Of a stretch of 64,000 nucleotides of DNA, positions 42,640-51,406 are shown in pieces (the stretch's first letter is position 1; the number at the start of each line of letters is the position of its first letter). The notes beneath the pieces are model-generated. The model saw nothing but the letters and a program-made list of their open reading frames with translations, was not told where the DNA came from and did not search any database. Source of the stretch: Pseudomonas sp. Ga0074129. GTDB lineage: Bacteria; Pseudomonadota; Gammaproteobacteria; Pseudomonadales; Pseudomonadaceae. The translations under genes and the position numbers were made by a program. The stretch is taken from contig LNDO01000091.1 of NCBI GenBank assembly GCA_001465025.1, positions 1-64,000 of the forward strand, read 5' to 3'.

Positions 42640-43671
42640 ATGCGTTCGAGCAAAATTATTCATGTGGTCAGCTGCCACTCCGAGGGCGAAGTCGGCGATG
42701 TCATTGTCGGCGGCGTAACGCCGCCGCCGGGCGACACACTGTGGGCGCAGTCGCGCTGGATCGCGCAAGACCAGAAATTACGCAACTTCGTACTCAACGA
42801 GCCACGCGGTGGCGTGTTCCGTCACGTCAACTTACTGCTGCCGGCCAAAGACCCACGGGCGCAGATGGCCTGGATCATCATGGAGCCAGCGGATACCCCG
42901 CCCATGTCGGGCTCAAACTCGCTGTGCGTGGCCACGGTGCTGCTGGAAACCGGCATTTTACCGATGCACGAACCGCTCACCCGGCTGTGTCTGGAAGCCC
43001 CGGGCGGGCTCATCCACATCGTGGCCCATTGCCAAGGCGGCAAAGTCGAGCGGGTTGAGATGAAAAACCTGCCGTCTTTCGCTGACCAACTCGGTGTTCC
43101 GCTCGAAGTCGAGGGGCTGGGCACGCTGACGGTGGATACGGCCTACGGCGGCGACAGTTTTGTCATCGCCGATGCGCAGGCATTGGGATTTTCCCTGAAT
43201 GCTGATGAAGCCGCTGACCTTGCCGCCACCGGCTTGAAGATCACCCGGGCCGCCAACGAGCAACTGGGCTTCGTGCATCCGCTGAACAAGGACTGGGCAC
43301 ACATTTCCTTCTGCCAACTGGCGGGTCCGTTGCAACGGGAGGATGGCGTACTGACTGCGGCCAATGCGGTGGTCATCCGTCCCGGCAAGGTCGATCGCTC
43401 GCCCACCGGTACCGGTTGCTCGGCGCGTATGGCGGTGCTGCATGCCCGTGGTCAGTTGAAGGTGGGCGAACGGTTTGTTGGGCGCTCGATCATCGGTTCA
43501 ACGTTCCACTGCCATATCGAAGGCTTAAGCGAAGTGGCCGGACGTCCTGCAATTCTTCCCAGCATTACGGGGCGCGCGTGGATCACCGGTGTCCACCAGC
43601 ATCTGCTGGACCCGAGCGACCCCTGGCCCGAAGGCTACCGCCTCTCGGATACCTGGCCGGTTGAGCCTTAA
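42640..43671 (+). CDS. Proline-racemase-superfamily protein with a Ser/Thr catalytic pair (hydroxyproline dehydratase or epimerase-like)
   Basis: A 343-residue member of the proline racemase superfamily. The positions of the two catalytic cysteines hold S90 ([12 protein letters not shown]) and T256 ([13 protein letters not shown]). Cys/Cys members racemise or epimerise; Cys/Thr members are trans-3-hydroxy-L-proline dehydratases. A Ser/Thr pair argues against simple racemisation and leans to dehydratase-like chemistry, but this is not proven. Last gene of the transporter/AcnX operon, 10 bp after the ATPase. Family homologues with this S-G-S-N and SPTGTGCS wording are common in alpha- and gammaproteobacteria. 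Confidence 0.8.
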   Translation: MRSSKIIHVVSCHSEGEVGDVIVGGVTPPPGDTLWAQSRWIAQDQKLRNFVLNEPRGGVFRHVNLLLPAKDPRAQMAWIIMEPADTPPMSGSNSLCVATVLLETGILPMHEPLTRLCLEAPGGLIHIVAHCQGGKVERVEMKNLPSFADQLGVPLEVEGLGTLTVDTAYGGDSFVIADAQALGFSLNADEAADLAATGLKITRAANEQLGFVHPLNKDWAHISFCQLAGPLQREDGVLTAANAVVIRPGKVDRSPTGTGCSARMAVLHARGQLKVGERFVGRSIIGSTFHCHIEGLSEVAGRPAILPSITGRAWITGVHQHLLDPSDPWPEGYRLSDTWPVEP

Positions 43672-43777
43672 CCGTACCATCTGTTTTCTCCCGATTTGAT
43701 AACCGCCGCCTCAGCGGCGCGCTAAACCGGGCCAAGGCCCACACCCATGAAAACAAGGGCTTAAAACGGCCAATTAT

Positions 43778-43791
43778 TTTCGTATACGAAA
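43778..43791. promoter_or_regulatory. Perfect palindrome TTTCGTATACGAAA upstream of the deaminase gene
   Basis: A 14-bp perfect palindrome 28 bp before the deaminase ATG, matching the site at 37912 at 13 of 14 positions. GTATAC-centred palindromes are typical of FCD-type GntR regulators. Its closeness to the start fits a repressor site. Confidence 0.7.
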
Positions 43792-43819
43792 TACTTTTAA
43801 TCTGCCCAGGAGGCACACC

Positions 43820-44767
43820 ATGCGCAACACCATCTTCACCGGCACCATCCCCGCCCTGATGACCCCCTGCACTGCCGAGCGCAAGCCGGACTTCGACGCG
43901 CTGGTGCGCAAAGGCCGCGAGCTGATCGAAGCGGGCATGAGCGCCGTGGTCTATTGCGGCTCCATGGGCGACTGGCCGTTGCTCACCGAAGCCGAACGCC
44001 AGGAAGGCGTGGCGCGCTTGGTGGCTGCCGGCATCCCGACCATCGTCGGCACCGGTGCGGTGAACAGTCGCGAAGCCGTGTCCCATGCGGCCCATGCCGC
44101 CAAGGTCGGCGCCCATGGCCTGATGGTCATCCCCCGCGTGTTGTCCCGTGGCGCTTCGCCAGCCGCCCAGGAAGCACACTTCGCCGCCATTCTCGAAGCG
44201 GCCCCGACGCTGCCAGCGGTGATCTACAACAGTCCGTACTACGGTTTTGCCACTCGCGCCGAGCTGTTCTTCAAGCTGCGCCGTCAGTACCCCAACCTGA
44301 TCGGCTTCAAGGAGTTCGGCGGTGCCGCCGACATGCGTTATGCCGCCGAGCACATCACCTCGCAGGATGAGAAAGTGATTCTCATGGCGGGCGTCGATAC
44401 CCACGTGATGCATGGCTTCGTCAATTGCGGCGCGACCGGCGCCATCACCGGTATCGGTAACGCCCTGCCGCGCGAAGTGCTGCAGTTGGTTGAGCTGAGC
44501 AAGCAGGCCGCCAAGGGCGACGCCGTTGCCCGCCGCCGAGCCTCAGAACTGTCCGAGGCGCTGAACGTGTTGTCGTCTTTCGACGAAGGCTGCGACCTGG
44601 TTCTGTATTACAAGCACCTGCTGGTGCTCAACGGTGACCAGGAATACGCCCTGCATTTCAACGAGACCGATGCGCTCAGCGACGCTCAGCGCCACTACGC
44701 CGAGACCCAGTACACCCTGTTCCGCCAGTGGTACGCCAATTGGTCGGCTGAGCAGAACCTCGGCTAA
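43820..44767 (+). CDS. lhpC: 1-pyrroline-4-hydroxy-2-carboxylate deaminase (DapA family)
   Basis: A 315-residue DHDPS/NAL-family aldolase-fold enzyme: Schiff-base K164 in IGFKEFGG, catalytic Y136 in VIYNSPYYG, and N-terminal GTIPALMTPCT. In hydroxyproline clusters it turns pyrroline-hydroxy-carboxylate into 2-oxoglutarate semialdehyde and ammonia. An AGGAGG site precedes ATG 43820. The aldehyde dehydrogenase for its product follows. Confidence 0.9.
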   Translation: MRNTIFTGTIPALMTPCTAERKPDFDALVRKGRELIEAGMSAVVYCGSMGDWPLLTEAERQEGVARLVAAGIPTIVGTGAVNSREAVSHAAHAAKVGAHGLMVIPRVLSRGASPAAQEAHFAAILEAAPTLPAVIYNSPYYGFATRAELFFKLRRQYPNLIGFKEFGGAADMRYAAEHITSQDEKVILMAGVDTHVMHGFVNCGATGAITGIGNALPREVLQLVELSKQAAKGDAVARRRASELSEALNVLSSFDEGCDLVLYYKHLLVLNGDQEYALHFNETDALSDAQRHYAETQYTLFRQWYANWSAEQNLG

Positions 44768-44782
44768 TCGCGGTACGTCGGT

Positions 44783-44802
44783 CGGATGCCCCCGCGCATC
44801 CG
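44783..44802. repeat. Short hairpin in the deaminase/dehydrogenase gap
   Basis: CGGATGC-CCCCGC-GCATCCG, a 7-bp stem similar to the CGGATGC/GCATCCG arms of the REP-like units elsewhere. The 140-bp gap otherwise holds only the ribosome site CAGGAGC before 44908. Confidence 0.45.
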
Positions 44803-44907
44803 GCTGACCCGCCAGGCAATAGCCACCTTGACCGGCAGTCTGCCGAGTTCAACTGAACAGTCAGGGCCTTTACGTCCCTGTGCTTAGGCCCCCAACAGGA
44901 GCTAACA

Positions 44908-46488
44908 ATGCCCGCTACCATCGGCCACAACTTCATCGCCGGCGGCCGCAGCGCTGGCGGTGAGGTCATCCTGCAGAGCCTCGACGCCACCACCGGCGAA
45001 GCCCTGCCTTACCGCTTCCATCAAGCCACCGAGGCCGAGGTGGACGCCGCCGCTCGCGCCGCCGAGGCCGCCTACCTGACCTACCGCCAGGTCAGCCCGG
45101 AGCAACGCGCGCAGTTCCTCAGCGCCATCGCCGACGAGATCGACGCTCTCGGCGATGACTTCGTCCAGCTGGTGTGCCGCGAGACCGCACTGCCGGCCGC
45201 GCGCATCCAGGGTGAGCGCGGCCGCACCAGCGGCCAGCTGCGCCTGTTCGCCAGCGTGCTGCGCCGTGGCGATTTTTATGGCGCGCGTATCGACCGTGCC
45301 CTGCCCGCACGTCACCCGCTGCCGCGCGCGGATATCCGCCAATACCGCATCGGCGTTGGCCCGGTGGCGGTGTTCGGCGCCAGCAACTTCCCCTTGGCGT
45401 TCTCTACCGCCGGCGGCGATACCGCTGCAGCGCTGGCCGCCGGCTGCCCGGTGGTGGTCAAAGCCCATAGCGGTCATATGGCGACCGCCGATTACATGGC
45501 CAGCGCAATCCTACGGGCGGCGCAGCACACCGGCATGCCGAACGGGGTCTTCAACATGCTCTACGGCAACGGGGTCGGCGAATGGCTCGTCAAGCACCCT
45601 GCAATCCAGGCCGTTGGCTTCACCGGTTCGCTCAAAGGCGGCCGTGCGTTGTATGACATGGCGGCAGCGCGGCCACAGCCGATTCCGGTATTTGCCGAGA
45701 TGAGCAGCATCAACCCGGTGATTGTGCTGCCTGAGGCGCTCAAGGCGCGCGGTGCGAAGATTGCGGAGGAACTCACCGCGTCGGTGACCATGGGTTGCGG
45801 ACAGTTCTGCACCAATCCGGGCCTGGTGATCGGTATCCGCTCGCCGGCGTTCAGCGATTTTCTCCATGCGTTTGCCGCCAAGATGGCCGATCAATCAGCG
45901 CAGACCATGCTCAATGCCGGCACCCTGGCCAGCTACGCCAAGGGCGTCGAACGCTTGCATGGGCATCCCGCCATCCACCACCTGGCGGGCCAACCGCAGC
46001 AAGGGCGTCAGGCTTGGCCACAGCTGTTCCAAGCCGATATTGCTCTGCTGACGCAGCGTGATGAATTGCTTCAAGAGGAAGTCTTCGGCCCCACCAGCAT
46101 CGTCATCGAAGCGGCAGACGCGGCTGAACTGCACAAGGCCCTCGCCGGTCTGCAAGGCCAGCTGACCGCGACTCTGATCGGCGAAGATGACGACCTGGCC
46201 GGTTGCGGCGAGTTGCTCGCCCTGCTTGAGCAGAAAGTCGGGCGCGTTCTGTTCAATGGTTATCCAACAGGGGTGGAAGTGTGCGACGCCATGGTTCATG
46301 GCGGCCCCTACCCAGCCACCTCAGATGCACGCGGCACCTCTGTAGGCAGCCTGGCCATCGAACGTTTCCTGCGCCCTGTTTGTTACCAGAACTGCCCTGA
46401 CACGCTGCTGCCTGACGCACTCAAGAATGCCAATCCGCTGGGTATCATGCGCTTGCTGGATGGCCAGAACAGCCGAGACGCGTTGTAG
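44908..46488 (+). CDS. lhpG: 2,5-dioxovalerate (2-oxoglutarate semialdehyde) dehydrogenase
   Basis: A 526-residue aldehyde dehydrogenase of the KGSADH type: GHNFIAGGRS start, GPVAVFGASNFPLAFSTAGGDTAAALAAGCPVVVKAH (NADP-binding and catalytic Asn), FAEMSSINPVIVLPEAL (general-base Glu), and catalytic Cys in CGQFCTNPGL. It oxidises 2-oxoglutarate semialdehyde to 2-oxoglutarate, the last hydroxyproline step feeding the TCA cycle. Confidence 0.92.
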   Translation: MPATIGHNFIAGGRSAGGEVILQSLDATTGEALPYRFHQATEAEVDAAARAAEAAYLTYRQVSPEQRAQFLSAIADEIDALGDDFVQLVCRETALPAARIQGERGRTSGQLRLFASVLRRGDFYGARIDRALPARHPLPRADIRQYRIGVGPVAVFGASNFPLAFSTAGGDTAAALAAGCPVVVKAHSGHMATADYMASAILRAAQHTGMPNGVFNMLYGNGVGEWLVKHPAIQAVGFTGSLKGGRALYDMAAARPQPIPVFAEMSSINPVIVLPEALKARGAKIAEELTASVTMGCGQFCTNPGLVIGIRSPAFSDFLHAFAAKMADQSAQTMLNAGTLASYAKGVERLHGHPAIHHLAGQPQQGRQAWPQLFQADIALLTQRDELLQEEVFGPTSIVIEAADAAELHKALAGLQGQLTATLIGEDDDLAGCGELLALLEQKVGRVLFNGYPTGVEVCDAMVHGGPYPATSDARGTSVGSLAIERFLRPVCYQNCPDTLLPDALKNANPLGIMRLLDGQNSRDAL

Positions 46489-46501
46489 GTAAACGAGTAG
46501 T

Positions 46502-46563
46502 AGGGGTGGTGGGAATCGACCTGTGTCGGCAAACCAATCGATCCCGCCACACCCTGCTTTTTA
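46502..46563 (+). terminator. Terminator between converging lhpG and reductase genes
   Basis: AGGGGTGGTGGGAATCGA and TCGATCCCGCCACACCCT form a long imperfect stem, followed by CTTTTTA on the plus strand. It overlaps the stop codon of the minus-strand gene (46561-46563). Confidence 0.75.
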
Positions 46564-47571
46564 TTCGTCCAGTAGTGCCATAAGTTCGTCATACAGCGGC
46601 TGAGCCAGCTGCACACCCTGCACCAGACTGCGTTCACGAGCAGCGTAACGACGTTGCGATGGCAGACGTGCGCCCTGCCCCTGGATTGCCTCAAACAACG
46701 CCTCTGCGCGCGCCAAATGCTGCTCAACCTGGTCGCCAAGAAAACGCTGTGGGTCCAGGGCAATAATCAGTTCACCGTGGTAAGGCAGGGCCTTGCTCCC
46801 CGCGTCATGGGCACTGGACTCAAGACTGGTCAGATCACCGATCAGCGGGCCCGCGATCAGCTCAATCATCGCGGACAGGGCCGAACCCTTGTGCCCGCCG
46901 AACGTCAGCATGGCGCCCTCATCCAACACCTTGGCGGCATCCGTGCATGGCTGTCCTTGTCGATCCACGCCCCAACCTGCCGGCAAGGCTTCGCCTGAAC
47001 GGCGGTGTAACTCAATCTCGCCCCTGGCAATAGCGCTTGTGGCGAAGTCAAAGATAAACGGGGCCTGCCCAGCGCGCGGCCAGCCAAAGGCAATCGGATT
47101 GGTTCCGAACAAGGGCCGACTGCCGCCGGCCGGGGCCACATAAGCCTGAGTCGGGTTGCAGGCCAAGGCCACCAACCCAAGCTCGGTCAGCGTCTCCAAC
47201 TCCACCCAGAGGGCGGAGAAGTGCACACAGTGATTAATCGCCAAAGCGGCTATACCGTTAGCACGGGCCTTGTCCGCCAGCAGCGGCATACCCGCGGCAA
47301 AAGCCAACTGGGAAAAGCCGCCGGCCGCGTCCACTTTGACTAAACCTGGCGCAAGATCAAACACGTGCGGCTCGGCACAAGGCTCCACTTTGCCCGCGCG
47401 CAGGGTCTGCACAATACCGAGCAGACGCCACAACCCATGGGATGCACAACCGTCGCGTTCACCCGCCACTAGAGTGGCGGCAATGGCTTCAACAAACGCG
47501 TCACTAAACCCATGTCGGCGCAGAATCGCTTGTGCCAGTTGTTCAGCTTCAACCAACGTCAACCGCTGCAT
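46561..47571 (-). CDS. Malate/L-lactate dehydrogenase-family imine reductase (1-pyrroline/piperideine-2-carboxylate reductase)
   Basis: A 336-residue LDH2/MDH2-type oxidoreductase: LAQAILRRHGFSDAFVEAIAATLVAGERDGCASHGLWRL, INHCVHFSALWVELETL, PLFGTNPIAFGWPR and TFGGHKGSALSAMIELIAGPL. The DpkA-type members reduce 1-pyrroline-2-carboxylate or 1-piperideine-2-carboxylate to proline or pipecolate with NAD(P)H. Next to AcnX and the racemase-like gene, it should turn the 3-hydroxyproline dehydration product into L-proline. An AAGGGAGG ribosome site precedes ATG 47571. Confidence 0.85.
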   Translation of the reverse strand: MQRLTLVEAEQLAQAILRRHGFSDAFVEAIAATLVAGERDGCASHGLWRLLGIVQTLRAGKVEPCAEPHVFDLAPGLVKVDAAGGFSQLAFAAGMPLLADKARANGIAALAINHCVHFSALWVELETLTELGLVALACNPTQAYVAPAGGSRPLFGTNPIAFGWPRAGQAPFIFDFATSAIARGEIELHRRSGEALPAGWGVDRQGQPCTDAAKVLDEGAMLTFGGHKGSALSAMIELIAGPLIGDLTSLESSAHDAGSKALPYHGELIIALDPQRFLGDQVEQHLARAEALFEAIQGQGARLPSQRRYAARERSLVQGVQLAQPLYDELMALLDE

Positions 47572-47671
47572 AACAGCCTCCCTTAAAGTTAATTACCTCA
47601 AGAGTGGCTCATCACAGTGGATCGGACTTGATCGCCTTGCGCTCGAACTATGACGAATTCGGCATAGCCTC

Positions 47672-47881
47672 TTACAGCCGGGGTTGCATGTTGCGGCTCA
47701 ACTCGAGGTAGTTGAAGACCAGCAACTCTGGATAGTCGACTAACTCATGTTGCAACTGCCGCTGCTCGGAATAGCTCTCAATGGCGCGGCGGTATTCCAT
47801 GCGGCGTTGATCCACCAGCTTGCGCCGGGCCTTAGCGTCGCTGCTTTCGTGAGACTGCGGTTTATCCAGATAACCAGACAT
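47672..47881 (-). CDS. Small conserved hypothetical protein
   Basis: A 69-residue charged, helical protein (MSGYLDKPQSHESSDAKARRK ...), rich in Arg, Glu and Gln, with no membrane segment or known motif; the C-terminal YPELLVFNYLELSRNMQPR is less charged. ATG 47881 follows GGGAG. It reads like the small conserved Pseudomonas proteins that flank metabolic operons, but I cannot name it. It lies between hexR and the imine reductase on the same strand. Confidence 0.6.
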   Translation of the reverse strand: MSGYLDKPQSHESSDAKARRKLVDQRRMEYRRAIESYSEQRQLQHELVDYPELLVFNYLELSRNMQPRL

Positions 47882-48001
47882 AGAGGCAACTCCCAAGCTG
47901 AATAAGGGAGTACCAGCTTCGATCGCCTAGATGACGCTTTGATGGCTGCACGATAACGCTGCGATGAATTTAGCAGCGAGGGGCCTAAGCCTGGCGGCGG
48001 C

Positions 48002-48028
48002 GCGTAACCCATCGGCCTTGGGTTACGC
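48002..48028. repeat. Dispersed hairpin after hexR (GCGTAACCC-N9-GGGTTACGC)
   Basis: A perfect 9-bp stem with a 9-nt loop, 35 bp after the hexR stop. The GGGTTACGC type is a frequent Pseudomonas intergenic repeat and may serve as a terminator, although no T-run follows. Confidence 0.55.
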
Positions 48029-48062
48029 CAAGGCATGCTCAGGCTATAGGGCTGGGTGGCGC

Positions 48063-48929
48063 TCAGTCGTCGTTGTTTTTGTGCGCCTTGGGCGACAGGC
48101 GCAGGCTGCGCAAGCTGCGTTTAACGCTCTTGAGGTGGTTGACCAACCCTGGGCCACGGGCCATGGCCACACCCATGGCGAGCACGTCGATGACCACCAA
48201 GTGGGCGATGCGCGAGGTCAGCGGGGTGTAGATTTCGGTGTCTTCCTGCACGTCGATGGCCAGGTTAACGCTGGCCAGATCCGCCAACGGCGTTTGGCTC
48301 GGGCACAGGGTAATCAACGTGGCGCCGGCCTCACGCACCAGATTGGCGGTGATCAGCAAATCTTTGGAGCGGCCAGACTGGGAGATGCAGATGGCCACAT
48401 CGGTCGGCTTCAAGGTCACCGCACTCATGGCCTGCATGTGCGGGTCGGAATACGCCGCAGCCGTGAGCAGCAAGCGGAAGAACTTGTGCTGGGCGTCTGC
48501 GGCCACCGCACCGGACGCACCAAAGCCATAAAACTCCACGCGCTGGGCATTGGCGATGGCTGCGATGGCCTGTTGCAATGCTTGGGTGTCGAGCTTTTCG
48601 CGCACGTCGATCAGGGTGTGCAGGGTGGTGTCGAAGATCTTCAGGCTGAAGTCCGCCACCGAGTCGTCTTCGTGAATGGCGAACTGGCCGAAACTGGCAC
48701 CGGCCGCCAGGCTTTGCGCCAACTTGAGCTTGAGGTCCTGAAAACCGGTGCAGCCAATCGTCCGACAGAAACGCACGATGGTTGGCTCGCTGATGCCGAC
48801 GCTGTGCGCCAACTCGGCCATGGAGCTGTGCATGACCGACGCAGGGTCGAGCAGCACGTGATCCGCCACCTTTAATTCGGATTTGCGTAACAGGGGGCGC
48901 GACTGGGCAATGTGTTGCAACAGGTTCAC
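48063..48929 (-). CDS. hexR: RpiR-family regulator HexR
   Basis: A 288-residue regulator: N-terminal HTH (about 1-75: KSELKVADHVLLDPASVMHSSMAELAHSVGISEPTIVRFCRTIGCTGFQDLKLKLAQSL) and C-terminal SIS sugar-phosphate-binding domain (about 125-260: VEFYGFGASGAVAADAQHKFFRLL, VAICISQSGRSKDLL). It represses Entner-Doudoroff/pentose phosphate genes and is released by KDPG. Start is GTG 48929. Divergent from zwf, with its own palindromic operator between them. Confidence 0.92.
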   Translation of the reverse strand: MNLLQHIAQSRPLLRKSELKVADHVLLDPASVMHSSMAELAHSVGISEPTIVRFCRTIGCTGFQDLKLKLAQSLAAGASFGQFAIHEDDSVADFSLKIFDTTLHTLIDVREKLDTQALQQAIAAIANAQRVEFYGFGASGAVAADAQHKFFRLLLTAAAYSDPHMQAMSAVTLKPTDVAICISQSGRSKDLLITANLVREAGATLITLCPSQTPLADLASVNLAIDVQEDTEIYTPLTSRIAHLVVIDVLAMGVAMARGPGLVNHLKSVKRSLRSLRLSPKAHKNNDD

Positions 48930-49027
48930 AGGCTTAGGCTCGGCATTTGGCTAACGATTCCATCAAGCGTGCCGCTTTCGCAGGCATGACTCGGTTATGA
49001 TCGGCGCACAAGGGGTTGTAGTAGCTT

Positions 49028-49042
49028 TGTAGTTATACTACA
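49028..49042. promoter_or_regulatory. HexR operator, TGTAGT-TAT-ACTACA
   Basis: A perfect 6-3-6 palindrome matching the TGTARTWWWAYTACA-type HexR motif, with an extra TTGTAGT half-site just before it at 49017. It lies between divergent hexR and zwf and can control both. It overlaps the in-frame ATG at 49042, which is one reason to place the zwf start further down. Confidence 0.8.
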
Positions 49043-49086
49043 TGGCCGCCGGCCTCGCACGGTTAAACCGAGTCGGAGTTCCCACC

Positions 49087-50529
49087 TTGAGCATTGCCTG
49101 CGACATGCTGGTGTTTGGCGGCACCGGCGATCTGGCCCTGCATAAACTGCTGCCGGCGCTCTACCACCTGCATCGCGCCGGTCGCTTGCATGGTGATACG
49201 CGCATTCTGGCCCTGGCCCGCAGCCACCTGACGCGCGGCGCTTTTCAGGCACTGGCGGAACGGCATTGCCGCGCCCAGGTGGCCCGCAACGACTTCGACA
49301 ACGACACCTGGGCCGGTTTTGCGGCGCGCCTCGACTACTTCGCCATGGATGCCAGCCAAAGCGCTGACTTCGGCCGTCTGGCCAAGCGCCTCGGCGACGA
49401 CCCGGAGCGTGTGCGCATCTATTACCTGGCCACCGCGCCGGATCTGTTTGAAGACATTGCCTCGCACCTGAAGATCGCCAGCCTGGCCGGGCCCAAAACG
49501 CGCATCGTGCTGGAAAAACCCATCGGCCATTCGCTGGAATCCGCACAAGCGATCAACGCTGCCATCGGCGCAGTGTTCGACGAATCGCGGGTGTTCCGCA
49601 TCGACCATTACCTGGGCAAAGAGACGGTGCAGAATCTCATGGCGCTGCGCTTTGCCAACGCGCTGTTTGAGCCGGTGTGGCGCGCCGGGCATATCGACCA
49701 CGTGCAGATCAGCGTGTGCGAAACCCTCGGCGTGGAAAATCGTGGTGCTTACTACGAAAAAGCCGGGGCCATGCGCGACATGATCCAAAACCACCTGCTG
49801 CAGCTGCTCTGCCTGGTGGCCATGGAAGCGCCGGTGCGCTTTGACGCCGAAGCCGTGCGCAACGAGAAGGTGAAAATCCTTGAAGCCCTCAAGCCCATCA
49901 GCGGCCTTGATGTGCAGGACAAAACCGTGCGCGGCCAGTACACCGCCGGCAAGATCGGCGGTCAGGAAGTGCCGGCCTACTACTTCGAAAAGAACGTGGA
50001 CAACGACAGCGACACCGAAACCTTTGTTGCCGTGCAGGCCGAGATCGACAACTGGCGCTGGGCCGGCGTGCCGTTTTACCTGCGCACCGGCAAACGCCTG
50101 GCACGCAAAACCTCGGAAATTCTTATCCAGTTCAAACCGGTGCCACACCAGTTATTCGGCGGCGGCGAAGCCAACCGTCTGCTGATCCGCCTGCAACCGG
50201 AAGAGCGCATCAGCCTGCAACTGATGGGCAAAAGCCCCGGCAAGGGCATGCACCTGCAGCCCGTGGAGCTGGACCTCAACCTGGCGGACGCCTTCCACAA
50301 ACAGCGCCGCTGGGATGCCTACGAGCGCTTACTGCTGGATGTAATCGAAGGCGACTCGACGCTGTTTATGCGCCGCGACGAGGTGGAAGCCGCCTGGGGC
50401 TGGGTTGACCCGATCATCAAAGGCTGGGACCAGCACTACCAAAGCCCGCGCCCCTACCCGGCCGGCAGCGACGGCCCGGAACAGGCCAGCAACCTGCTGG
50501 AGCGACACGAACGGCAGTGGATGCTCTAG
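49087..50529 (+). CDS. zwf: Glucose-6-phosphate 1-dehydrogenase
   Basis: A 480-residue enzyme: nucleotide motif VFGGTGDLALHKL at 8-20, active site RIDHYLGKETVQNL, and the long conserved block GVENRGAYYEKAGAMRDMIQNHLLQLLCLVAMEAP. It oxidises glucose-6-phosphate to 6-phosphogluconolactone. The TTG at 49087, 8 bp after GGAG, is preferred because family members start S/P-I-x-C-D-x-LVFGGTGD and the ATG at 49042 lies in the HexR operator. The sequence looks like the second Pseudomonas Zwf type (PA5439-like), not the one next to pgl/eda. Confidence 0.92.
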   Translation: MSIACDMLVFGGTGDLALHKLLPALYHLHRAGRLHGDTRILALARSHLTRGAFQALAERHCRAQVARNDFDNDTWAGFAARLDYFAMDASQSADFGRLAKRLGDDPERVRIYYLATAPDLFEDIASHLKIASLAGPKTRIVLEKPIGHSLESAQAINAAIGAVFDESRVFRIDHYLGKETVQNLMALRFANALFEPVWRAGHIDHVQISVCETLGVENRGAYYEKAGAMRDMIQNHLLQLLCLVAMEAPVRFDAEAVRNEKVKILEALKPISGLDVQDKTVRGQYTAGKIGGQEVPAYYFEKNVDNDSDTETFVAVQAEIDNWRWAGVPFYLRTGKRLARKTSEILIQFKPVPHQLFGGGEANRLLIRLQPEERISLQLMGKSPGKGMHLQPVELDLNLADAFHKQRRWDAYERLLLDVIEGDSTLFMRRDEVEAAWGWVDPIIKGWDQHYQSPRPYPAGSDGPEQASNLLERHERQWML

Positions 50530-50584
50530 GGGCTGTTGCCGTTTTATTCGCGGCCTAGCTGAAACGCCACAACGGGTAGAAGGC

Positions 50585-51259
50585 TTAGGCCAGTTGCTGT
50601 TCGAAACGCTCCAGCACCACGTCCGACAGTTGCTCACGCAGCTTTTCGCCGCTGATCAACAGCAGCATCGGCAGCAACTGGCGCAGCGTTTCGGGTTGCA
50701 GACCGGCGCACACATCGGCCTGACGGGCCAACGACAGGCCACTGAGCACTTGCGCGGACACCGGCAGATTGCGATCGGCCAGCGCGGCCTCGGTAAGCCG
50801 GCATAAATAGCCGGTTGAGAAGCTGTGAACACTGGCGCTGATCAGCGATAAGTTGACGATGTGCCGGGCGATTTGCAGGACGTGCTGCACATCGTTGATG
50901 CCGTAAATCAGCAGCTTGATCTGCTTGGCCGAGAGGCACTCGGCATAGCGTGCCGCGGTGGCAAACTCACCATCGGCGCATAACTGCCGGGCCACGTCCA
51001 AATGCAGGCTGTCTGGCAAGCTCAGGTACGCATCGAGGATCAAGCGGGGATCGAGGTGCACCGTCACCGCTGCCGCAAACTCAATCGGCATGGCCATGAT
51101 CAGCTCGCGCAGCTGCTCGGGCGGCATGTGCGGGGCCAGCTGCGCAGCCTTCTGCGCGCCCAGTTGCTGCACCATGCCCACTTTCACACTCAGCGGGGCC
51201 ATGGCTTGCGACGCCAGCAACAGGCGCAGCCCCACACTCAGGCTCGGAAGTTTTGGCAT
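50585..51259 (-). CDS. Unknown alpha-helical protein
   Basis: A 224-residue cytoplasmic protein, almost entirely predicted helix, with repeating hydrophobic/polar segments (AAQLAPHMPPEQLRELIMAMP, VTVHLDPRLILDAYLSLP, ARQLCADGEFATAARYAECLS) that recall helical-repeat scaffolds such as MgtE-N or ARM-type folds. No catalytic motif seen. ATG 51259 is chosen because GAGGTG precedes it; GTG 51265 is inside that site. Function unknown. Confidence 0.7.
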   Translation of the reverse strand: MPKLPSLSVGLRLLLASQAMAPLSVKVGMVQQLGAQKAAQLAPHMPPEQLRELIMAMPIEFAAAVTVHLDPRLILDAYLSLPDSLHLDVARQLCADGEFATAARYAECLSAKQIKLLIYGINDVQHVLQIARHIVNLSLISASVHSFSTGYLCRLTEAALADRNLPVSAQVLSGLSLARQADVCAGLQPETLRQLLPMLLLISGEKLREQLSDVVLERFEQQLA

Positions 51260-51406
51260 AGGCACCTCTCATCAGTCCAGACAGGCGCGCAGGATTGCCC
51301 GAACGCTGATACAAGGCAGCCATCTTTGCGCCAGTTACTGGCGCGCAAGGCCTGCATCAGTGCGGCGAAATGGGAACAGAGGAAACAGCCGCAGGTGGGC
51401 GTAGGG

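Noticed and set aside
32583-47571. Hydroxyproline island as a recent mobile element
   Set aside because: No integrase, transposase, flanking direct repeats or tRNA were seen, and codon usage appears like the neighbours, so recent transfer is not supported.
49042-49086. ATG start for zwf
   Set aside because: It overlaps the HexR palindrome and adds 15 unconserved residues; TTG 49087 has a better ribosome site and matches the family N-terminus.
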